DNA of 64,000 nt from Podarcis raffonei (GCF_027172205.1 NC_070613.1:20734001-20798000), one strand, 5' to 3'; counted from the stretch's first letter, positions 23,818 through 45,976 are shown. Notes: generated from the sequence alone by a model not told the origin. Program-made: numbers and translations.

Positions 23818-26295
23818 CTTTGCACCCCTGATGTTCCAGTCCCTGACTTATGCTATCTGCATTTTAAGAAAAGCTCCCATTCATGGCAATGGACATTTTT
23901 CTTGAAATGCAGATAGCAGTCACCGAGGACTGATCAAGACCATAGTAGGAGACAAAGGGCCAAACCCCCTTAGATTACCACCAGAGCCCCAATCCAGATT
24001 AGAGTCCTTGCATGATGAGTGAGAGAAGGCTAATCATTATTTAAAATAGTGGTAGTGGAAAGTAATTTAGATATTCTCTCCTCTGCTCACCACACCTCTC
24101 TCCCCTTTCCTTATGTGGTGAGCCTTGCTCTCCAGGTGTTTTAGACTACAACTCCCTTCAGACCCAGCCAGCATGGGCAATAGGCATGGAAAATGGGAGT
24201 TGTAGTCTAAAGCGCTTGGAGGGCACCAGGTTGGGAAATATTGCCCTGTACATTTGTAATCTTCACATCTCAGCTGGGTTCACACAACACAGTAAACCAT
24301 AGTTAATGGGCTGCTGTGAATGCATAGATGGCTCCCACTTCCTCCTCTAACTTTTGTGGTTCTACAGCTCCTGTTCTATTGCATTTTTATTGTTATTCTG
24401 TAACTGCAACACTATTTTATTTGTGTTGGGTGGTTGTTTTAGTGTTTTATTAAGTCATCCTATGCTCAAAAAGGGAGAAATGGAAGGATAAAACACTGAA
24501 TAAATAAAACAGAGCAAGCAAAAGCAACAAAGCAGGATGCCTGGCTTAGTGTTTTGTGTGAAACATGGATCATAGCTTGCTTCTCTCAAAACAGACTACT
24601 ATTTGAAACACAGATTTGGCTTAACGTTCATGGTTTGTTTAAGTCAAACCACGATCCCCGGTTCAGATGTAGTGCTAAGCTACTCGTACGTGCTGTGGAA
24701 GGAGAAAAGCAGACGTAATCTCTATGTTCATGGTAAACCATTAAATATGGTTTAACCCTGATATGCAAACTGAGCCACTGTGTTCCTATGATTATGTTGG
24801 ACCTAAATTCAAAGATTAAGGTGTTTGGCTTCTTTCCCACTCATTCTGTGTGTTTTCTATAACTATTCTTCTTTGACTTGAATCCTTAGCCTAAACTTTA
24901 AACAAGCAAGGCGGACCCAGCCAACCACATTCTTACACACAAGCAAATTTCCATTAACTCTAATCAGAGTTCCAAGAAGAAAATACATCTCTCCTAGAGA
25001 CATGAAAATAGTTTCATGTCTAAACTCTAAAGAAATATTGAAGAGATGTTATCGGGGAGAACAACATGTAGTGCAACGTTTTATGTAAACAAAGCACTGT
25101 GGTTGCGATCTCAGGGAAGCATCCCTCTTTTCTTTAAAGTGGCTAATAATGATTTAAAACCAAAGCATAGTTTTGTAATAGAATGTGCATATTAGCTTGC
25201 TTTGTTTTTCCTGTGCAGCGCATACATTATTTGGTCGTGTTCTTTATTGTTTCGGGACTTCTGCCAATTAATAATTAGAAATAAAAAAATATTATAAAAT
25301 AAAATATTAGCCATCTATTCCACCAAGGTATAGCTAAGTGGTGCAATCAATCATTCCCAGTGACCCTTTCAATGGCACCCTTCACCAGTCTGATAATTTA
25401 ACAATCACCCGACAGCCTAATAATTCCTTGCTCAAATGCCCAGCATGCTTTCAGCAGTACCTTTTTCATTTTTGTTTCCAGCAGCGTATTATGGATTCTC
25501 TTCTGGAAAACTATTGAACGCAATATACCTTCCGACTTTTGGAACCATGTCAGGAATTTTGGAAATGTCTGGATAAGCCATTTTTATTTCCAAAGTCACT
25601 CTGAAAAAAGGCAATACCTGTGTGTGGACTTTTGAGTTTTTATTTAAGAGATGAACACAGCTATCTTTGCTTTTTATGCTTAGGATTGTTCACTCAAACC
25701 TGCACGTTTGCTATTGATCCACAAATGTTACAATGGTATTTACCATAATGAACATATAGTGCTGCCTGAAGGATGCCGTGCACAGATGCCAGGTACTTGC
25801 AGCCAATCATATCCATGCAGACATATATTTCAGATCCTAGATCTTACACTTCATGAAGCTGATGGTATAATAATATAGTAGCTGCAGTAAAAGTGCTTAC
25901 TATTCAAAGCAGATAATTTCTAAAGCTCCACCTTTGCCAAAACAGCAATCAAATCTAACTTTCTGCAGTTCTAATGCTGCTGCCTTGGACTCCTTTGGGA
26001 GAAAGAGCAGGTATACCTTTGATAAATAAATGAATAAATTTGCTCATAGTAGCTTGCTCCTTAGTAAGTCTGGTTAGGGTTAAGGACTACTCAGTTCTCT
26101 CTCTGCTCAAGTGATTTTTCTTTTGCATTCTCATGTTCATCCCCATGGAACTATCTTGTCGTGTAAACGATTCCACATGAAATAAGCCATGGGTACAAGA
26201 AACTAGAATTTGTCAGACTGGAGCAATATTTGAAGCTAGAAGGTATGCGTCTGAAATTCCTCGGCAGGTGTGTTTCTAGGAATATCAGCAGATGT
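23818..26295. other. Intergenic, no gene recognised
   Basis: Only a small palindromic repeat (about 24110-24245, with agactacaactccc and gggagttgtagtct) was noticed. The rest is AT-rich and unassigned. Confidence 0.4.
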
Positions 26296-26307
26296 ACCAT
26301 CAGAAAT

Positions 26308-26648
26308 AGGGATGTGGGTGGCGCTGCGGGTTAAACTACAGAGACCAGGGCTTGCCGATCAGAAGGTCGGCGGTTCGAATCCCCGCGATGGGGTGAGCTC
26401 CCGTTGCTCGGTCCCTGCTCCTGCCAACCTAGCACATCAAAGTGCAAGTAGATAAATAGGTACCGCTCTGGCGGGAAGGTAAACAGCGTTTCTGTGCGCT
26501 GCTCTGGTTCGCCAGAAGCGGCTTAGTCATGCTGGCCACATGACCCGGAAGCTGTATGCCAGCTCCCGCAGCCAATAAAGCGAGATGAGCGCCGCAACCC
26601 CAGAGTCGGTCATGACTGGACCTAATGGTCAGGGGTCCCTTTACCTTT
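26308..26648 (+). mobile_element. tRNA-derived SINE with BovB-like tail (Sauria type)
   Basis: The tRNA-like head (gtggcgctgcgggttaaac, then gtcggcggttcgaatcccc as B box) is followed by the conserved body (agtgcaagtagataaatagg, ggaaggtaaacagcgtttc) and the tail ggggtccctttacctttac. It is flanked by an exact 12-bp duplication, accatcagaaat, at 26296-26307 and 26649-26660. The family is widespread in squamates and uses BovB enzymes. Confidence 0.93.
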
Positions 26649-26660
26649 ACCATCAGAAAT

Positions 26661-27529
26661 GTGAAGGTGCCTACAGAGTTAGCTTAAAGGGAACGTTTTC
26701 TTGGAAACATCACCAAGGTGTGAGAACAAAACTTAAAAACTAAGTAAGTCAACAAACTAATCTTTCAAAGGTGGTCAACAATCCTGACTATTCTGAATGA
26801 CTATCAGTTTTTTACAGCTGAGTATTTGGTGCCATCGTGTGGCCAATTTAATTTTACATATCTGAGCGAGTGGGTTTAATACAACTCCTGCCACCACACA
26901 TCACTAACCACTGGCCATGCTGGCAGGAGCGGATGAGAATCTGAGCCCACCAACTTCGGTGGGGGGGGGGAAAGGTCCCCCATCCCAGCTGTAAGGCATG
27001 AGCTAACAGATGAGGTGATTGAGAAACCTTATATATGACTTGCATCCCAAAGCCAGACAAATTTCAAAACAATCCCTTTTAAATACATACACAAGATAGC
27101 TTTAAGCACATACAATTTCCTTCTCCAAGGAGTGTCAAATCTCCCTCTCTTGAGATATATCTGTTCTTCATGTTACAAGGTGCAATTGCTAATAATTGCT
27201 CTGGGCTACAACCAAAGCATTAGATAAAGAGATCAGAAGAGAGCACAGCATGCAATTTATGTCACTACCTGCTATTTGAATAGAGACTGAAGCAGTGTTG
27301 GTACAGCATCTTCACTTGTGAATTGAAACTACCGGTAGTCTTTCTTGCATCGAATGCACACCGACAATACAATCATTTTGGTGAATGAAAATACAACTCT
27401 TAGTTCTTTGCCAGATTTATTCATAACAAGAGAGTAAATATTTGCTTATGGTGAACTAAATGTTCAGATTTATAATGACAAGGAACTAAAAACCTGAGCA
27501 GATTTAACGGGGCAGCTACTTCCGCAGCC
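26661..27529. other. Intergenic, nothing recognised
   Basis: Sequence between a SINE and the broken PTCHD3 copy. It could include decayed earlier parts of that copy, but no exon-like match to exons 1-3 was found. Confidence 0.4.
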
Positions 27530-28540
27530 ATGGAATGATTGGAATTGCTACTGGAACCATGTTACAGTGGTACCTCAGGTTACAGATGCTTCAGGTTACA
27601 GACTCCTCTAACCCCGAAATAGTACCTCGGGTTAAGAACATTACTTCAGGATGAGAAGAGAAATCACAGGGCGGCGGCACGGCGGCGGCGGGAGGCCCAA
27701 TTAGCTAAAGTGGTGTCTCAGGTTAAGAACAGTTTCAGGTTAAGAACAGACCTCCAGAACGAATTAAGTTCTTAACCCGAGGTACCACTGTACTTATTTC
27801 CTTGCTGCTCATCCCCAATCCTCTTTGCTCTCTGTGGGTAACATTTGCTATTGCATCTGCTATTGTCAAGTGCTACTGGTTTCATGTCCCTTTGGCATGA
27901 GAATCTTGACTCCATATCCATGCTCAACCTTGTTGATCCATGATAACCTTGTTGTCTGTCAAAGGTAGCCCCACGTAGGGTGCATTGCAGTAGTCCAAGT
28001 AGGCAGCTGTTCCACCATTGTGAGCATCCTTGCGCTATAAATGTCATCCATATCTTTAGAACCATTTTGAGGAGAATGTTTCTAGTTATTTTTCTCAGGT
28101 CTCTTCGTGGTCTCATTTTTATTCCTGTATTTTTAACATTCTTTGGGTTTCGTGGTGGGATTTTCAGGCAGACAGAACCAAAACAATAGCAAGGGCACTG
28201 AAAATTCACCCAATGTTTAAGGAAAAAACTGCTTATATGCAAACATGATTGAGGAACTTGGCTTTTAGAAGACATTATGAAACTACCTAGTGTCAATATG
28301 GGAAAGTACACCAAAGCTACCTGCAGCTAAAGCCAATCCATCTCTCCTCTGAAGGCCTTGAAATTAGATATAGCTTGTCAACCCAAAGGAATATGATCCA
28401 TTTTCCCTTTCTACTAATCTTCCTATTTATAGATGACTGTTTGAAGCCATTCTGCAACAACATGCTGCAGTATTTGCATTTTAATCTTAGCAGAAACTCC
28501 TGGCCTCTCATCCTGTGTGTCAGTGTCTAAGCTGTTGCGG
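27530..28540 (+). pseudogene. PTCHD3 pseudogene fragment (3' part of exon 4 plus 3' flank)
   Basis: From about 27530 the sequence follows exon 4 of copy A at about 35640-36173: attgctactggaaccatgtta, then, after an inserted MITE (27565-27790), ttgctgctcatccccaatcc through the LCSLWVTFAIAS membrane segment, the IFIPVFLTFFGF region, and the ending aaaattcacccaatgtttaa. It is broken by several frameshifts, and the middle (about 27930-28000) cannot be aligned. Homology runs on into the non-coding 3' flank (aacaacatgctg, attttaatcttagcagaaac), which shows a DNA-level duplication rather than a retrocopy. It is the left-most member of the tandem array and is closest to copy A by eye. Confidence 0.85.
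27565..27790. mobile_element. MITE, TIR family 2, inside the PTCHD3 pseudogene
   Basis: Starts cagtggtacctcaggttac and ends acccgaggtaccactg with TA flanks. Its inner ggcggcggcacggcggcggc block is GC-rich. Copy A of PTCHD3 shows the uninterrupted sequence at the same position (near 35685), which confirms the insertion. Confidence 0.88.
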
Positions 28541-28619
28541 GGGGGGCATGTATGTGTGTGTGCAGTCCACACTGGGCAGGTTTGTAGGTGACCTCCTTAA
28601 AAGAAGCTTAACAACTTTT

Positions 28620-28856
28620 GGATGCACCTGCCCCAAAGGTGGGGTGTCAGGCCCAAAGGTGTAACTCACTATTCGTACTGCGTTGTGGTTAAGAGAAAAT
28701 CTTTGTTAAATCACATATTTAATGCCTCAGCATTAAACACCCACAGTTTATAGAGCTTAACTCATGTCGACTCTGTGTTTGGGATGGAAACCTCCAGTTC
28801 CTGCTGCAAATATCTTTCCCATTTCCAACAATGCAAAAGATTTGTTAGATAAATTA
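28620..28856 (+). repeat. Duplicated upstream flank of PTCHD3 copy A
   Basis: Pieces here recur upstream of copy B at about 38930-39200: ggcccaaaggtgtaa, aaatctt..tta aaccacat, gggatggaaa, and ccatttccaaca.tgcaaaagatttg. The tandem duplication unit therefore includes at least 1.2-1.6 kb upstream of exon 1. Confidence 0.75.
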
Positions 28857-29564
28857 CCGTATTTTTCGCCCCATAGGACGCACCGGCCCATAGGACGCAC
28901 CAAGTTTTTTTGGGGGGAAATAAAGAAAAAAATTTTATTTCCCCCCCAGGTGCTTGTGGGGCCAGCAGCGGGGAGAAGCGCTCTTCTCCCCGCAGCCTGC
29001 CTTCAGACCAGGTCCGGGGACAGCGGGAAGACATGCTGCGCCTCCCCGCTGTCCTCAGAGCTTGCGGGGCCGGCAGTGGAGAGAAGCGCTCTTCTCCCCG
29101 CCGCTGACCTTCAGACCAGGTCTGGGGACAGCAGGAAGACGCGCTGCACCTCCCCGCTGTTCCCGGAGCTTGCGGGGCCGGCAGCAGAGAGAAGCGCTCT
29201 TCTCCCCGCCGCCCGCCTTCAGACCAGGTCCGGGGACAGCGGGAAGACGCGCTGCGCCTCCCACCTGTCCCCGGAGCTTGCGGGGCAGGCAGCAGGGAGA
29301 AGCACGCGTCTCCCCGCCGTCAGCCTCCAAACCACATCGGGAGACAGCGGGATGGCGGCGTTCCGCCTCCCCGCTGTCCCCCGACCTTGCGGGGCTGGCA
29401 CTGGGGCTCTCCTGAAGCCTGGAGAGCGAGAGGGGTCGGTGCGCACCGACCCCTCTCGCTCTCCAGGCTTCAGCGAAGGCCTGCGTTCGCCCCATAGGAC
29501 GCACACACATTTCCCCTTCATTTTTGGAGGGGGAAAAGTGCGTCCTATATGGCGAAAAATACGG
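28857..29564. mobile_element. MITE family 1 with a tandemly repeated GC-rich core
   Basis: The ends are ccgtatttttcgcccc and ggcgaaaaatacgg with TA flanks. The core, about 28952-29400, has five tandem units of about 108-111 bp. Each unit carries gcgctcttctccccgc, cttcagaccaggtc, ggggacagcgggaaga and gcttgcggggcc-type blocks, with the last unit diverged. A short inverted pair, ggagagcgagaggggtcggt and its complement, follows at about 29420-29468. Frames through this array are open on both strands, but it is not a gene. Confidence 0.8.
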
Positions 29565-29566
29565 TA

Positions 29567-29990
29567 AACTGGTTACATTATCACCAAATTAATGAATTGT
29601 ATAAACTGGATAAGAAAAACGGCTTTGCTTTTGAAAAATCTAAGTTGGAGACGGAGTTGTTGGGTACTAAAGTTGAAAAATTATCTAAAATGTACAAGTC
29701 ATTGTTGGAGTGGAATACAAAAGATGAACAAGTTAAATCTGTGATGATAGATTGGGCAAGGGATGTAGGACATAATATAATGTTTGAGGATTGGGAAAGA
29801 TTGTAGAAGAAAGGGGTCAAGTTCACTGCATGTACTGTGTTAAAGGAAAATATAATGAAAATGATGTAGAGATGGTATTTGACTCCTGTAAAATTAGCAA
29901 AGATATATCATAACTGTGACAATCTATGTTGGAAATGTAAAGAAAAGGAAGGAGCCTTTTATCATATTTATTGCACAAAGAAGTGGGCAT
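29567..29990 (+). mobile_element. L1 LINE ORF2 fragment upstream of PTCHD3 copy A
   Basis: The plus strand encodes HQINELYKLDKKNGFAFEKS, KVEKLSKMYKSLLEW and DWARDVGHNIMFEDWERL, followed in another frame by RWYLTPVKLAKIYHN and LCWKCKEKEGAFYHIY. This order and wording (YLTPxxLAK, CWKCxxxxGTFxHxWW) is the L1 ORF2 C-terminal half. The piece at 38.0-38.9 kb has a near-identical segment. It ends about 250 bp before the start codon of copy A. Confidence 0.85.
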
Positions 29991-30003
29991 TGATAGATAG
30001 ATA

Positions 30004-30239
30004 GAACGCGAGCCCAAGCAGGGGCCGTCCACCACCCCCACTGCCGCCCCTCCCGTCCAAGTCTGCAGCGCCTTGGGAGCCCGAGCAGAAGGAGGCGCGT
30101 GGAAGTGGAACGCAGCCGCGCCAGGGGAAATAACGCCTGCCGGGCAACGGACGGCGGCGCCGACCCTCCGACGGCGCGCCGGGAAGAGCGGCCGCACCAC
30201 GCAGAGCCCAGCGGCCCGGACGTCGCGGCTGCCTGGACT
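30004..30239 (+). promoter_or_regulatory. PTCHD3: Conserved promoter-proximal region of PTCHD3 copy A
   Basis: About 236 bp of CpG-rich sequence before the start codon. It begins aacgcgagccc and contains gtggaacgcagcc, gaaataacgcc and ggcaacggacggc, all of which recur in the same order before copy B (39880-40116). The conserved order between two paralogs whose outer flanks are different transposons suggests this is the core promoter and 5' UTR. No TATA box was seen. Confidence 0.6.
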
Positions 30240-36173
<5,934 letters not shown>

Positions 36174-36960
36174 GGAAAACATTGTCCATATGGAAACAAG
36201 ATTGAGGAACTCGGTTTTCTAGAAGGAAATGTTATGGGGAAACTGAGGTTTTAGAATGAAAAATGGAACTAGTGATTGTGAACATGGAAGGAAAAACCAT
36301 AATCAATCTATATTGCCTGTAAATAGCTTGTTAATATGTTCAGTTGTTCCTTATGTTCCATAGCTATCTAATCTTCCTATTTATGTCATGTAAATACACC
36401 ACTTGGCTTAAAATTTTCACTTGAAAGGTGTTATGGTTTGTTACAAGACTCCAAAACAATACATGTTTATTTGGCAAAGCACATTCCAGTCATTTGCTGA
36501 CAGTATGGCACACCCAAAATAAATGAATGTGGGATAGAGATTGCTCAGGTGACTCATTCTGTAACAACATGCTGTGGCGATTGCCCTTTAATCTTAGCAG
36601 AAACTCCTGGCTTCTTGTCCTAGCTGCTCCTCAGGTTCCAAGTCGGCAAAATGAAACGAAACGATTTATGTATAGGGGGATGCGGTATGGAAAGGAGAGA
36701 GCACTGTCTGCATTGATGGTGGTGTTATGAATGCTTCTAAGAGGCAAATCAAGAAATCCCTTTTCAACTGGAGGTGGTTGTATTCTGAGATTCCCCTGGT
36801 CCAGAATTCCTTCCCATAAGTAGAAGACACAGGACAGTCAATGTGAAGTTTGGCAGCAGGGAAATTCCAACAGCACAGAATCTGGATTCTCTTCTTCTTC
36901 GTGAGAAGGGAATTTCCATGTTAAGACAGGGCAGTGTGAAACTTCAATATTACAGTACTG
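36174..36960 (+). other. 3' flank of PTCHD3 copy A
   Basis: This stretch probably contains the 3' UTR (AATAAA at 36518-36523). Pieces recur after the pseudogene (about 28250-28540) and after copy B (about 44860-45160), for example aacaacatgctgtg, so the duplicated unit continues some 500 bp past the stop codon. Confidence 0.6.
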
Positions 36961-36975
36961 TATTCATTATTGCAG

Positions 36976-37325
36976 GGATGCGGGTGGCACTGTGGTCTAA
37001 ACCATAGAGCCTAGGGCTTGCCCACCAGAAGGTTGGTGGTTCGAATCCCTGCGATGGGGTGAGCTCCCGTTGTTTGGACCCAGCTCCTGCCCACCTAGCA
37101 GTTTGAAAGCACGTCAAAGTGCAAGTAGATAAATAGGTACTGCTCTAGCAGGAAGGTAAACGGCGTTTCTATGCGCTGCTCTGGTTTCGCCAGAAGTGGC
37201 TTAGTCATGCTGGCCACATGACCCGGAAGCTGTACGCCAGCTCCCTCGGCCAGTAAAGCGAGATGAGCGCCGCAACCCCAGAGTTGTCCGCGACTGGACC
37301 TAACGGTCAGGGGTACCTTCACTTT
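36976..37325 (+). mobile_element. tRNA-derived SINE with BovB-like tail (Sauria type)
   Basis: Same family as 26308-26648: head gggtggcactgtggtctaaa, B box ggttggtggttcgaatccc, body caagtagataaataggtac, tail caggggtaccttcac. It is flanked by an exact 15-bp duplication, tattcattattgcag, at 36961-36975 and 37326-37340. Confidence 0.95.
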
Positions 37326-37725
37326 TATTCATTATTGCAGTATACAATGTAAATAGGGAGTAGAAAAGGTTCCCTTCTGGACGACATTCTGAGTGGGGGA
37401 ACACACGCCAGTGGTGGGCAGGGCCAGAGGCAAAATGGATGGAAGGCAGAAAGTAAATTTTACCTCAGGACAATAGGCTAATTTCTGCACATACACAACA
37501 CTCTCTTATCTTCCTCCAAAGACTTCTGCTCTAAGCGGACACAGATACAGAAATTCCCTCCATTCAGGTGTTAACTCAGGTTCAGGAATGGTGAACACAA
37601 ACCATATTTGTTCACAGTATTTATTTACCCTTTTAAATCCACAGATTATGCATAACTGATGTGAACCGCAAGAGGAGGAGGCTACTGTTGCACTGAGGTC
37701 CTTCTTGCAATACTTTTTACTACTA

Positions 37726-37977
37726 CCGTATTTTTCGCTCTATAAGACGCACCAGACCATAAGACGCACCTAGTTTTTGGAGGAAAACAAGAAAAAAAAT
37801 ATTCTGAATCTCAGAAGCCAGAACAACAAGAGGGATCGCTGCGCAGCAAAAGCAGCAATCCCTCTTGCTGTTCTGGCTTCTGGGATAGCTGTGCAGTCTG
37901 CATTCGCTCCATAAGACGCACACACATTTCCCCTTTTTAGGAGGAAAAAAATGAGTCTTATAGAGCAAAAAATATGG
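37726..37977. mobile_element. MITE family 1, short copy with hairpin core
   Basis: The ends are ccgtatttttcgctctataa and tagagcaaaaaatatgg, with TA flanks. The core is a near-perfect inverted repeat: cagaagccagaacaacaaga and its complement about 50 bp later, so the whole element can fold. Confidence 0.82.
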
Positions 37978-38007
37978 TAATTTCACATAATCAGACCAAT
38001 GGTCTTT

Positions 38008-38925
38008 TATATATATATATATATATATTTCATTTTTTGACAGTGTTCTTATACATTTAAATCATTTCAATTTTTTCATATCAGAGATTACTTGAATCCC
38101 CAGACTTCCCCCCACCTCACCCCCTGCTTTCCAATATTTAACTATTTTTCAAACTCGTTTTAAATCCTTTTTTAAAACTTTAGTCTTATTACATTATAAG
38201 CGTTATAATAATCCTGCTAACGTTTTAAAATCATCTACAATGATCTTTAAGATACTCTAAAAAAAATTCTCACTCTTTGCTGAATTTCTTGTCATCTTAG
38301 TGTCTGATCTTCATGGTCATTTTTGCCATTTTGGTATAGTCCGTCATAATGGTTTTCCATTCTTCTTTGGTTGGGACCTTCTCTTCTTTCCATTTCTGGA
38401 CAAAAAGCATTCTTGCAGCTGTTGTCACATACATAAACAACCTTTTAAAGTCCTTTGTTATTTCTCCTATTATTCACAATAAGAAAGATTCTGAGGGGGT
38501 TTTTGGCAAAGTTTGTCTTAAACATTTTTTCAGTTCATTATATATTATTTCCCAGAATTCTTTTGCCAATTTGCATGCCCACCACATGTGGTAAAACGTG
38601 CCTTCTTTTTCCTTACACTTCCAGCATAAATTGGAAGTGTTTTTATACATTTTTGCTAATCTTCTAGGAGTCAAATACCAAAGGTACATCATTTTCATAT
38701 ACTTCTCTTTCAGCGCACAACAAGCCATAAATTTTAAACCCTCTTTCCACAACTTTTCTCACAAGTTAAGTTGTATATTATATCCAATATAGTTTGCCCA
38801 GTGTATCAAATCAGACCAATAGTCAAGTCCTTCTCTCAACTGGTGTGTTTTAATTACCTCTGCAGTACTTTTCCTTTTAATTTTTTGTCATTCCAGGACG
38901 AACACCCTACCAAAAGCAGAGGCAT
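38008..38925 (-). mobile_element. L1 LINE fragment (ORF2 C-terminus and 3' UTR)
   Basis: The minus strand encodes MYLWYLTPRRLAKMYK, LCWKCKEKEGTFYHMWW and FWEIIYNELKKCL, the conserved end of L1 ORF2, then a 3' UTR reaching a (TA)n run at 38008-38028. It is 5'-truncated and broken. It lies just left of the duplicated upstream flank of copy B. Confidence 0.85.
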
Positions 38926-39215
38926 GTTATCGGCCCAAAGGTGTAAACACACTGTTCCTATTTCACTGTGGTTGTCACCAACATACCTGCTAAAAGTAAA
39001 TCTTCTTTATTAAACCACATCTTTGACCCCTCAGCACTTTACATCCCAAGCTTTATACCGCTCACTTTATACCAAGCTTTATACCGTTGACTCGCATTGT
39101 GCACGTAACTGTGCTTGGGGGATGGAAATATACATTGCTGGTATCGCCTCTGCAAATATTTTCACCATTTCCAACAGTACAAAAGATTTGTTTGGCCAAA
39201 AGGTGGGCATTCCCT

Positions 39216-39865
39216 AGTGCCAGATTCATGTAGCTTAGGGCCCCTCTGTCTTGGAGGCCCCCAGAAAATTTAAAGGGAAAAAACCTGGATGTACATTTCC
39301 AAAATATAAGATAAAAAACAAAATAAAACCTACAGTGTTTTGTGTTGTGTAGGCTCCTATGATGCAAGTACAGTGGTACCTCTGGTTGCAAACAGGATCC
39401 ATTCTGGAGCTCCGTTCACAACATGAGCAGAACGCAACCCGCAGCGGCCCGTGCAGGTTGGGATTCGCCGCTTCTGCGCATGATGTCATTTTGCGCGTCT
39501 GCGCATACAGCGAAACCTGGAAGTAACCCTTTCCGGTACTTCCGGGTCACTGTGAGACGCAACCTGAAAAAACGTATCATGAAGCAAACGTAACATGAGG
39601 TATGACTGTAATAGGCTCGCCTGCTAGCCTGCTCCCTAAAATATCACTGGTTTGCTCATTTCTATATATAGGGCGCCTACATTCTGCATGGACTGGTTGC
39701 ATGGCAACATGTGCAAATGGCTTTAGATACCTATTAGGTCCGTAAATTACCATATAGCATATATTCAACACAAAAACAGCGGCAATTTGTTGTTGGCAAA
39801 GGGCATAGAAAGGGCCCCGTTACCTTCAGTAGCTTAGGGCCTCATCAAACCTAAATCCGGCCCTG
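39216..39865. mobile_element. hAT-type element just upstream of copy B, with nested MITE
   Basis: The left end (tagtgccagattcatgtagc) and the right end (taaatccggccctg) are inverted and both are followed inward by cttagggcc blocks. The flanks gcattccc (39208-39215) and gcattgcc (39866-39873) form an 8-bp TSD matching at 7 of 8. A family 2 MITE (39371-39608) sits inside. The right end is about 250 bp from the start codon of copy B. Copy A reads gtgggcattg without interruption at this point, as an empty site. Confidence 0.82.
39371..39608. mobile_element. MITE, TIR family 2, nested
   Basis: Starts cagtggtacctctggttgc and ends aacatgaggtatgactg, with TA flanks. It lies inside the hAT element 39216-39865 and is therefore younger. 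Confidence 0.8.
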
Positions 39866-39879
39866 GCATTGCCAGATGG

Positions 39880-40116
39880 AACGCGAGCCCGAGGAAAGGC
39901 AGCCGAGGGCCAGCCCCGCTTCCCTCTGATGCGACGCCCGAGCAGGAGGCCACGGCGGCGGGCGCGTGGAACGCAGCCACGTCAGGAGAAATAACGCCCG
40001 CCCGGCAACGGACGGCGACGCCCACCCTGCGACGGGAAGGCCGGCGCCCACCGCGCAGAGCAGCCGGCCCCGACGCCGCAAGCGGCTGTCTCGACGGGGA
40101 AAGAAGCAGGCCGGCG
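39880..40116 (+). promoter_or_regulatory. PTCHD3: Conserved promoter-proximal region of PTCHD3 copy B
   Basis: CpG-rich sequence collinear with that of copy A: aacgcgagccc, gcgtggaacgcagcc, gaaataacgcc and ggcaacggacggc in the same order and at nearly the same distance from the start codon (237 versus 236 bp). No TATA box was seen. Confidence 0.6.
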
Positions 40117-44850
<4,734 letters not shown>

Positions 44851-45976
44851 AATCAACTATTCGGGTTCATCTGCAGACTCCAAAAACACTACCTGCCTGT
44901 TTATGATGGCATGGTTCAGACACCATAGCAATGGTGCGCCCCAGATAAGAGTAGAATGGGATAAATATGGTTTGGGGGCCTGTAAGGAGCTTAACAACAT
45001 GCTGTGACGGTTGCCTTTACAGAAGCACTTTGCTTCTCCTCTTTTGTGTTGGTGTCCCAGCTGTGCCTTGGGTTCAGAGCCATGGCGGGCACCTAGATAA
45101 GGGGGTGCAGTGTGGGGAGAAGTCTAGCTGGTTGCAGTGTGGGTCCCTGTATGAGGCAAATTAAGTCCAGGCCCAAATCTCATACGATCTGGGCTCTCAT
45201 TGTATTTGTGTAAACCATTTTTAAATGGGAGAGTTTGTATTCTGGAGTGCCCCCCAGTTCAGACTTCATCATCATCGGTAAAGGAAACAGAATCGTTGAT
45301 GTGATGTTTGTCAAAAGAGAAGATCTGAAATCGGTGCCGTGGATTCAATCCTTAAAAGCACTGAGGGGCAATTCTCATGTGAAACAGGGATGACTGTCAA
45401 CAGGACATAATGAAGTTGAAAGCTGAGGTGATCTCTCCAGACCTTCATCAAAAATTGTAATGTATACTATTAAAATAATTCAGTTTATTTATTTATTGTG
45501 TTTACTTTTCTGTGCTAACTTCAGGGAGGGCGAGGAGTTAGCTGTTTGAACGCAAGTGTCACTAGATGGCACTGTGGAAGAAGACTAGACTGAACAGGAA
45601 AATAAAGTTCAGTTTTGTGCTTCATCTCAAGATGGAACAAGGCTTCTGAGTAACTTGACAGCTATATCGCAGTGTGTTGCCCTGTGCACCAGTTCAGCTA
45701 CAACTTACACTATCTTTAGGATCAGTCTGTTAATCTGGCTGGTGACGTTGATGACAAATGTTTTTTGGGGGGTGGGGAATCAGCAGAGGTCAGCATTATA
45801 AATGCAAATTTTACAAATTTGTTACAGCCATTTGTTTTAAGATGCTGCTTCCGTTCAAATATATTGTATTTTTGTAATACTCAAACTGTTTTATTTTGCC
45901 ACTGGAAAATCACAGTCCATTTCCCTCACTCCTTTTACAATAGTTTGGCATACGTAGTTGTAAATACCACCTAGAA
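44851..45976 (+). other. 3' flank of PTCHD3 copy B
   Basis: The first 300 bp are homologous to the 3' flank of copy A (gactccaaaa, aacaacatgctgtg, gcttctcctc). The next 800 bp hold a possible poly(A) signal (45601-45606) and nothing else recognised. Confidence 0.5.

Noticed and set aside
28952-29400. Regular direct repeats considered as a CRISPR-like array
   Set aside because: Units of about 110 bp without separate spacers in a vertebrate transposon; not a repeat-spacer structure.
28764-29567. 267-residue repeat-containing frame, tempting as a tandem-repeat protein
   Set aside because: All of it lies between the TIRs of a MITE, is open on both strands, and the repeats are the DNA units of about 110 bp.
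30099-30239. Upstream in-frame ATG of copy A as the true start
   Set aside because: The added 47 residues (MEVERSRARGNN...) have no counterpart in frame in B or C, and the region matches the non-coding promoter-proximal DNA of copy B.
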